Made by a program: the position numbers and the translations under genes
In this document: positions 6,388 through 11,430 of the stretch, in pieces
How the letters are laid out: every line of letters starts with the position of its first letter
How positions within the stretch are numbered: position 1 is the first letter of the stretch
Origin: Thermoplasmata archaeon
GTDB taxonomy: Archaea > Thermoplasmatota > Thermoplasmata > Halarchaeoplasmatales > Halarchaeoplasmataceae
Length of the DNA: 11,430 nucleotides
Assembly (NCBI GenBank): GCA_007129655.1
Contig: SKVC01000068.1
Location: 1 to 11,430 of the forward strand
Direction: 5' to 3'
The notes under the pieces: model-generated
What the model was told of the DNA's origin: nothing
Databases searched by the model: none
The model's input: only the letters and a program-made list of their open reading frames with translations

Positions 6388-6707
6388 ACATCGCACTGCT
6401 GGTGATGCTCGTCGGTCTATATGGATTAACCAATAACACAAATTCCATAAAGCTGATAATGTCCTTATCGGTAATGGGCAGCGGTGTGATACTGCTTTTC
6501 GTTTCCATAGGTTACATACCCGGTGCCGAAGCGCCTCTGATGACCTCGGAAGTGATGACCATGGACCCATTACCACATTCCATAATGATCACACTGATAG
6601 TGATCAATCTAGCTACAACTGCCCTGGGGCTGGCCATCGCTCACAGATTGTACAAAAGCTATGGGACCTTGGACGTTTCCAAATATTTCGAAGGTGATGA
6701 TGAATGA
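6372..6707 (+). CDS. mnhC: Mrp/Mnh antiporter subunit C (NuoK-like, MbhG-like)
   Basis: 111 residues, three membrane helices (about 5-20, 26-46, 68-91), the size and topology of MnhC/NuoK. The characteristic DPLPHSIMITLIVI (65-78) near the third helix is present, as is NSIKLIMSLSVM in the second. Homologues pass protons along acidic and polar residues shared with complex I subunit K. Start ATG 6372 with GGAGGTGGTGA (6360-6370) just before it; the gene begins inside the end of mnhB (16-base overlap). The acidic C terminus FEGDDE ends in an ATGA overlap with mnhD. Confidence 0.95.
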   Translation: MLNGLNIALLVMLVGLYGLTNNTNSIKLIMSLSVMGSGVILLFVSIGYIPGAEAPLMTSEVMTMDPLPHSIMITLIVINLATTALGLAIAHRLYKSYGTLDVSKYFEGDDE

Positions 6708-8344
6708 TGTCCCATGCCCCGGTTTTCGTGGTGATCACTCCCATATTAGGGGCGTTATTAATGGGGCTGCTCAATCCCTTCGTTAAAAAGGAACTTTACA
6801 GGGATCTTATCGCTCTAGTATCTTTGATGACACCGTTAGTACTGATGCTTTACATATACAGAACAGATACTAACGTAGTCTATGAGATGGGGGGTTGGCC
6901 CCGTCCGTACGGTCTTGTTCTCGTTGTAGATGGGCTATCCGCCCTGATGGTGTTGATGGCGGGTATAGTAACCGTAACTACGTTCCTATATTCTCTGGAA
7001 GAGAAGAGACTACTTCCCTCGGGAAACAGATATAACTTTCTGTTTCTCTTCATGGCCGCCGGTCTTTACGGAGTATTCATGGCCGGAGACATCGTCAACC
7101 GTTACGTATTCTTCGAACTCACCATAATCAGTACCTATGTCCTTCTCACTTACAAAGGCACTAAAGAATCCCTTAGAGCGAGTTACAATTTTTTGATAAT
7201 CGGCTCTACGGCCTCGTTCTTCTTCCTGGCCGGTATCGGCCTTTTATATTTCAACACCGGTTTTTTGGACTTTGGTGCTCTAAGAGGTACAGTCCCTTAC
7301 ATCGACCAGGGAACTAGAAACATTATCTTCTCGTTCTTTATAATCGCCATAGGCATGAAGATGGGATTGATACCATTTCACACTTGGTTCTCCGATGCCC
7401 ATGTGAATGCTCCTACCCCCATGACGGCCATATTAGCTGCTCTGACCATAAAGACGGGACTCTACATAATGATAAAGTTGTTTTCCATCGGATTCGACAC
7501 GTTACCGATCCGCTGGATACTGGTGTTTTTAGGTGCCATAACCGCTCTTACCGGAGTGGTGATGACTTTGAAATACACCGACTTGAAACGGATCCTGGCA
7601 TGGTTCACCATGAGTCAGATGGGTATGATCGTAGTTTCCATCGCACTCTGGAGTCCCCTGGGTATCGCCGGAGGCGTCATGCACCTGGTGAATCATTCGT
7701 TCTTCATAGGTCTGCTGTTCTTATCCTGCGGAACCCTTGCGTATGTACACGGAACCAGAGACATCCGAGAGCTACCTCTTTTGAGATCCAATATATTACT
7801 GTCCGTGGGTTTCTTGATCGGTACCCTGGCTATCCTTGGCATACCGCCTCTCAACGGCTATTACAGCGGCAGTATGATACTGCAAGCATCCTCCCGCTAT
7901 CCAGCGGTTTACATCGTTCTGATCCTTACGTACCTTCTCACCGCAGTTTCATTTTTTAGAATCTTTGCTCTTTCCTCCGGTATATCAGATTTAAGCTCTC
8001 CGCCTGAAAGCATGCTGATACCTCTCGTGGTTCTTGCGGGCCTATGCGTATTTCTAGGTGCACTATCGCCTTTATGGATGAGAAACGCCGTGTTCCCGGC
8101 GGTACGTGCGATCCAGCCGGGTGCGGTGTTCGAAGGTAGTTACCCGTATCTGAATATACACGGTCTAGTGTTGGTTGTAACTTCTATGAGCGGTGCTTTT
8201 ATCGGTTATTTCTTCGCCCCTTTCATCTCCGGTTTAAAATTAGAATGGGCCGACGGACTGCTGAGCAGGGTTCCCGTCACCGACGCGATAAGATACATGA
8301 TAATCGTTATGGCTCTTGTGCTGGTGCTGTTTACTATACTCTGA
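6704..8344 (+). CDS. mnhD: Mrp/Mnh antiporter subunit D (NuoM/NuoN-like, MbhH-like)
   Basis: 546 residues with about 14 membrane helices, the large antiporter-like subunit shared with complex I and Mbh. Visible key residues: Glu138 in VFFELTIIS, Lys219 in GMKMGLIPFHTWFSDAH, and Lys250 in ALTIKTGLY, all at the family positions proposed to move protons. The block around 327-341 reads HLVNHSFFIGLLFLSCG, where many relatives have Lys in the place of the Ile (FKALLF-type); the charged residue of that helix is missing here. No second large antiporter subunit (MrpA N-terminal domain) is in the window, so this is the only one seen. Start ATG 6704 overlaps mnhC; AAGGTGATGATG precedes it. The stop abuts the stop of the convergent hydrolase gene. 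Confidence 0.96.
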   Translation: MMSHAPVFVVITPILGALLMGLLNPFVKKELYRDLIALVSLMTPLVLMLYIYRTDTNVVYEMGGWPRPYGLVLVVDGLSALMVLMAGIVTVTTFLYSLEEKRLLPSGNRYNFLFLFMAAGLYGVFMAGDIVNRYVFFELTIISTYVLLTYKGTKESLRASYNFLIIGSTASFFFLAGIGLLYFNTGFLDFGALRGTVPYIDQGTRNIIFSFFIIAIGMKMGLIPFHTWFSDAHVNAPTPMTAILAALTIKTGLYIMIKLFSIGFDTLPIRWILVFLGAITALTGVVMTLKYTDLKRILAWFTMSQMGMIVVSIALWSPLGIAGGVMHLVNHSFFIGLLFLSCGTLAYVHGTRDIRELPLLRSNILLSVGFLIGTLAILGIPPLNGYYSGSMILQASSRYPAVYIVLILTYLLTAVSFFRIFALSSGISDLSSPPESMLIPLVVLAGLCVFLGALSPLWMRNAVFPAVRAIQPGAVFEGSYPYLNIHGLVLVVTSMSGAFIGYFFAPFISGLKLEWADGLLSRVPVTDAIRYMIIVMALVLVLFTIL

Positions 8345-9142
8345 TCATTCCAACAATTTTACCAATACGTCCGGTCTGGTATCGCTCAGCACCGGTCTTC
8401 CGGTTCTGGCCTTTGGTAATTCCTCCATATCTATATCCAATTCCACCAGTGCTTCTTCAAAGTAAGGCCCTTTAGCCAGTTGTCTACCCTTTGGCGATAT
8501 GGCGGTATCTCCTCCCCAGAACATCAACTGCTCTTCCCTCCCCAGCATGTTGGCGTACAGCACAAAGGAAGTGGTCTCGATAGCTCTTGTCAAAAGCACG
8601 CCTTCGAAGAATTCCCTGGTAACCGACGGCGATGCGGAGATGCACACGATCATATCGGCTCCGTTCATAGCGTAGTACTTGGTAATCTCCGGGAAGAAGA
8701 CGTCGTAGCATATGACAACTCCCAGTTTTCCGAGCGGTGTATCGAACAAAGGCAATTCTGATTCCGGCTTGAAGTATCGCATATCGTCGAAGGGCCCGAA
8801 GTTAGCCAGGTACGTTTTACGGTATGCATCCAGTTTCCCGTCCGGAGTAGCCACCAGCGCCGAGTTGTACAACCTCCCGATATCCGGTACCGGTCGTTCC
8901 GGCATACCACATATTATGGTCGTATCGTTCTCCTTCGCCGCATCGGATATCCGCTGCGAAGATGGCCCCGGTATCTCTTCTGCTACCGTCCAGTAAAGAT
9001 CGCCGATCCCATATCCGGTCAAAAACATCTCCGGGAAGACCAGCAGCTCCGAGTCCGTTGAAGCGGCGGTCTCTTCGATGATCTTAAGATTGTACTCCTT
9101 ATCCCCGAGTCTATGCTTCTTCTGAGCCAGTATAACCTTCAT
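8345..9142 (-). CDS. Carbon-nitrogen hydrolase (nitrilase superfamily)
   Basis: 265 residues, the normal length for a single-domain nitrilase-superfamily amidase. The catalytic triad is visible: Glu38 in LLVFPEMFLTGY, Lys109 in AYRKTYLANF, and Cys145 in VVICYDVFFPE. These enzymes hydrolyse amides, nitriles or N-carbamoyl compounds through a cysteine thioester; the exact substrate cannot be read from the sequence. The protein lacks a signal peptide or membrane helix, so it is cytosolic. It starts MKVILAQ, typical of the family N terminus. A TATA-like element lies about 27-30 bases upstream of its ATG, so it has its own, probably leaderless, promoter. It is 54 bases downstream of the surface protein gene and convergent with mnhD, with no link to either visible in function. 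Confidence 0.93.
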   Translation of the reverse strand: MKVILAQKKHRLGDKEYNLKIIEETAASTDSELLVFPEMFLTGYGIGDLYWTVAEEIPGPSSQRISDAAKENDTTIICGMPERPVPDIGRLYNSALVATPDGKLDAYRKTYLANFGPFDDMRYFKPESELPLFDTPLGKLGVVICYDVFFPEITKYYAMNGADMIVCISASPSVTREFFEGVLLTRAIETTSFVLYANMLGREEQLMFWGGDTAISPKGRQLAKGPYFEEALVELDIDMEELPKARTGRPVLSDTRPDVLVKLLE

Positions 9143-9166
9143 GCTATCACTGCTATAATGGTAGGG

Positions 9167-9176
9167 ATATATTTAT
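9167..9176 (-). promoter_or_regulatory. TATA element for the carbon-nitrogen hydrolase gene
   Basis: On the minus strand this reads TAAATATATC, centred about 29 bases upstream of the ATG at 9142. The spacer between the surface-protein stop and this gene is only 54 bases, yet it holds a TATA box well placed for a leaderless or nearly leaderless start, so the gene is not solely dependent on read-through. Confidence 0.5.
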
Positions 9177-9196
9177 TCTTAGTGTCTGCCGGGGGA

Positions 9197-11430
9197 TCAA
9201 TATTCTACCGTCCATGTTACACTGTAGTCCGCACCGTTGTAGAGCATGTAGCCCTGCCCCGGTTCGAAGTTGAAGAGCGTCGGTTCGTGATCGTATGCAA
9301 GATTGTACGTAGCGGTTGAATTGAAGTAACCCACTTTCGTTATCTCAACCGGTACTCCGCTCCCTGCTGCCGAACTCGGATACCCGACCATGTTCCAGCC
9401 GGGATACAGTGTGATGTCCGTATGTGCTAACGTAACCCCCTCTACGATCAGTGTGGCGTTCTCGGTTACGTGTATCCAGACACCCATGCTGTGATTCCAG
9501 TTGCTCAGTCGGTTGAAGTGCTCGGCTCTTCCCGGTACATAGCTCTGCCATTTACCGATCGAGGCGTCGTAGTACATCACCTTGTCGTAGACGATACCGT
9601 CCAGAATCGTTGTGAGCAAGGTATCTTCCGGTTCAAGATTAAAAGAAACGAAGTTCCAACCGTCTGCATCACCGCCGGCGAAAAGGTCTATGTCGAAGGT
9701 TGTCCACCAATAAGGGCCTGTTTCAGGAACTTCGTTCTCGTTGCCGTCCGTTTGGTTGTGTATGTCAACTGCACGTACAACATACCACCAGATTGTTGCA
9801 TCCGCAGTACCTCGTCCGGGATCTATGTAACTGTAGTTTGCAGAGCCGTTTGCGTTTACAGTATCTATAAGTGTAGTCTCATCCCACGGACCGACAGAAG
9901 AATCAGACCGATATATGTTGTAGTGTATCACCTTGTCCGGATCGTCGGAACTGGCGTTCCATGAAAGTAGATTGTCATCGGTTCCAATTCCCCCGGCAGC
10001 AGCCTCTACGCTAATATCGTCTGCCCAGAGGTAACACTCGGTGTTGGGTACCGTACCGCCGCCCCCTGTTTCTATCTCAACTAAAAGTCTTACCCTTACC
10101 TGATCTACCTCCCCGGTCGGTGTATAAGTGGCGTCAGGTCCGAAGCTCGTCCAACCCTGGGTGGTTGTCAATTGACCGGTGGAATATATGGTCTGCCATC
10201 CAGTCGATGTGTCGTTAATCAGTATCTCGATGGTACCTCGATTGTAAATGATGTTACCAGCGATGTTGTTACGTGTGATGCGATAGGCACCGTTCACCGT
10301 AATCTGATCTGCAGTGGGTCCGATGGATTGCGTCCATAGGCCTTCTTCTGTAACAACCGCAGTCCTGGCGTTGATGGCTATTGAACTAGTTATCGATCCG
10401 CTGCCATCAGCAGAATTAGTTTGTGTACCGTCCCATGCGGATGCACCGTCGGTAGATGGCCTTGTTAATGTCCACGGCTCGTAATTGGTGTCGAATATGC
10501 CGTTTGTTACGAGTTCTTCATCCCCGGGTACACCATAGTGCTCAACTGTCAGTCCGGTAGGCGGCTCCGGTGGGGATTCGATGATGGTGAAAGCACCACT
10601 GGTCCCTTCACCACTGCTACTGACGTTGAATTGTGAATTTCGACCGAATGCATGAACACGTATCAAGCATTCTTCGCTATATAAATCCGGAATGGTCCAA
10701 TCGTAGATATGATCACCGGCCCCACCGGATAGAGTGGTATCTATCTCAATCCAAGAAGTACCATTATCCGTGCTGTACCTTAACTCGTGCCTTTCGATAT
10801 CGTCGTATCCACCGTTGTCGGTATGCCACGTTATCGTTTCCATGGTATCGGCATCCCAGGTTTCTCCGCCCTCCGGGCGAGTTACGGTCACGACGATCGG
10901 ATCAAGCTCTAAGAGGGTGAATTCCGCACTCATATTCGTGTGTGTCATACCTAGCTCGTCGTAGATCCGTGCTCTTACGTAACATTCTGTGCTGGGGTCA
11001 TAGGGTATCGACCATCCGTAAGAGCCTGTATCATTGAGACCGCTGGCTATTTCCGACCATGAGACGCCCGCATCGGTACTGTACCAAAGGTCGATGTGAG
11101 TGATGTTACCGTCGCCTTCTGTGGTAGTCCAATTTATGTACTCGTGATCCCCGGGATACCATTCCTCGCCACCTGCTGGTTGGGTAAGAACGATCTCCGG
11201 AGGGGCACTTCCTATGATAGTGAAATAATCGTCGCTGATGTCGGAACCGGACAATCCGTTATCGTCCTTTACGACTACCCTGACGAGACATTCCGTACTA
11301 TCTTCGTTGGGCACCGTCCATGTGTAGTTATCGGTATCCGGCACATCGGTCTCGATGGTTGTCCAAGACGTGTCGGTATCTACTGAATAAAAAAGGTCTA
11401 CTCCCGTGATCGCACCGTCTCCGGCAGTAG
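9197..11430 (-). CDS. Large secreted or surface multidomain protein (5' partial)
   Basis: The frame is open from the TGA at 9199-9197 to the right edge, so at least 743 C-terminal residues are coded and the N terminus lies outside. The GTG at 11344 is internal: codons upstream continue the same repeat. Domain order (N to C): three Ig-like repeats of about 100 residues (11430-10580), each with GGExW, a YSxDxGxSW strand and an ECLIRV-type strand; a proline-rich start of an FN3-like domain (PPEPPTGLTVEHYG) apparently split by a beta-rich insert with NGIFDTN and WADDISVE; the rest of FN3 (LLSWNASSDD to VVRAVD); and a C-terminal domain with GWNFVSF and GWNMVGYP. About 14 N-x-S/T sequons suggest glycosylation on the cell surface. 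No C-terminal membrane helix or archaeosortase signal is seen, so anchoring is unclear. It contains only four cysteines, all in E-C-[LY] strands. Confidence 0.88.
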   Translation of the reverse strand, partial: TAGDGAITGVDLFYSVDTDTSWTTIETDVPDTDNYTWTVPNEDSTECLVRVVVKDDNGLSGSDISDDYFTIIGSAPPEIVLTQPAGGEEWYPGDHEYINWTTTEGDGNITHIDLWYSTDAGVSWSEIASGLNDTGSYGWSIPYDPSTECYVRARIYDELGMTHTNMSAEFTLLELDPIVVTVTRPEGGETWDADTMETITWHTDNGGYDDIERHELRYSTDNGTSWIEIDTTLSGGAGDHIYDWTIPDLYSEECLIRVHAFGRNSQFNVSSSGEGTSGAFTIIESPPEPPTGLTVEHYGVPGDEELVTNGIFDTNYEPWTLTRPSTDGASAWDGTQTNSADGSGSITSSIAINARTAVVTEEGLWTQSIGPTADQITVNGAYRITRNNIAGNIIYNRGTIEILINDTSTGWQTIYSTGQLTTTQGWTSFGPDATYTPTGEVDQVRVRLLVEIETGGGGTVPNTECYLWADDISVEAAAGGIGTDDNLLSWNASSDDPDKVIHYNIYRSDSSVGPWDETTLIDTVNANGSANYSYIDPGRGTADATIWWYVVRAVDIHNQTDGNENEVPETGPYWWTTFDIDLFAGGDADGWNFVSFNLEPEDTLLTTILDGIVYDKVMYYDASIGKWQSYVPGRAEHFNRLSNWNHSMGVWIHVTENATLIVEGVTLAHTDITLYPGWNMVGYPSSAAGSGVPVEITKVGYFNSTATYNLAYDHEPTLFNFEPGQGYMLYNGADYSVTWTVEY
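9992..10522 (-). other. Beta-rich domain apparently inserted in an FN3-like domain
   Basis: Between the start of an FN3-like strand (PPTGLTVEHYG) and its expected continuation (DDNLLSWNASSDDPDKVIHY) lie about 177 residues with ELVTNGIFDTNYEPWTL at the start and CYLWADDISVEAA at the end. The NG-x-F...W opening and the WxDDISVE ending are typical of carbohydrate-binding jelly-roll modules (galactose-binding-like). The domain is inferred by pattern; no ligand residue can be named. Confidence 0.5.
10580..11430 (-). repeat. Three tandem Ig-like repeats in the surface protein
   Basis: Protein-level repeats of roughly 100 residues (300 bases): unit 1, partial, 11430-11207; unit 2 11203-10907; unit 3 10900-10580. 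Each has the order GGExW (not visible in unit 1), ITW or INW, Y-S-x-D-x-x-x-S-W, a Y-x-W-[ST]-[IV]-P strand, S-x-E-C-[LY]-[IV]-R, and a closing FT[IL] strand. The DNA has diverged between units, so they are old duplications. More units may lie beyond the right edge. Confidence 0.75.

Noticed and set aside
7384..7959. 191-codon plus-strand frame inside mnhD
   Set aside because: It is fully inside a well-recognised antiporter subunit gene, with His- and Arg-rich, non-domain-like translation.
8342..9142. Possible hydrogenase or further antiporter genes after mnhD
   Set aside because: The next gene is on the opposite strand and is a nitrilase-superfamily hydrolase with a visible Glu-Lys-Cys triad; no hydrogenase motif is present.
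9470..9964. 164-codon plus-strand frame opposite the surface protein gene
   Set aside because: Long antisense frames are common against repeat-rich, biased genes; the translation has no family pattern and the minus strand is clearly coding.

Overview
The window reads as a chromosomal piece from a euryarchaeal-type archaeon, most likely of the Thermoplasmata or a related lineage (moderate confidence). Three things point there. Several genes have a TATA-like element about 26-28 bases upstream of the start codon, which implies leaderless mRNAs. A multi-subunit Mrp/Mnh cation antiporter operon is laid out in the archaeal Mbh-like order. A large, sequon-rich surface protein built from Ig-like, FN3-like and GWN-type C-terminal domains is also present. 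No RNA gene, CRISPR array, insertion sequence or phage gene was seen.

Layout. (1) Positions 1-2723, plus strand: the C-terminal part of a thioredoxin-fold protein with a membrane tail, a short two-helix membrane protein of 55 residues (335-502), and a 723-residue protein with six membrane helices followed by TPR repeats. (2) Positions 2724-3506, minus strand: a PRC-barrel protein followed 12 bases later by a gamma-class carbonic anhydrase-like hexapeptide protein. (3) 3631-4245, plus strand: a zinc-ribbon plus TPR protein, divergent from the PRC-barrel gene. (4) 4305-8344, plus strand: eight overlapping genes for an Mrp-type Na+/H+ antiporter (mnhE, F, G, a DUF4040/MbhD-like gene, an MbhE-like gene, mnhB, C, D). 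(5) 8345-9142, minus strand: a nitrilase-superfamily carbon-nitrogen hydrolase with its own promoter. (6) 9197-11430, minus strand: the C-terminal part of a large secreted or surface protein that continues past the right edge.

The Mrp genes should form one inner-membrane complex that exchanges Na+ for H+. The order matches MbhA-H of the membrane-bound hydrogenase, but the run stops at mnhD with no hydrogenase genes and no long MrpA antiporter domain in view. Translation appears coupled: six junctions are 4-base ATGA, GTGA or TTGA overlaps and one is a 16-base overlap, most with a GGAGGTGA-like ribosome site. The other genes show no clear functional link to the antiporter.

Points for a second look: the small membrane protein at 335-502; unusual residues at two normally charged positions in the DUF4040 and MnhD subunits; two convergent gene pairs whose stop codons abut inside a TGATCA palindrome; and a beta-rich domain apparently inserted into an FN3-like fold in the surface protein. 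I do not see a clearly new multi-gene system here.
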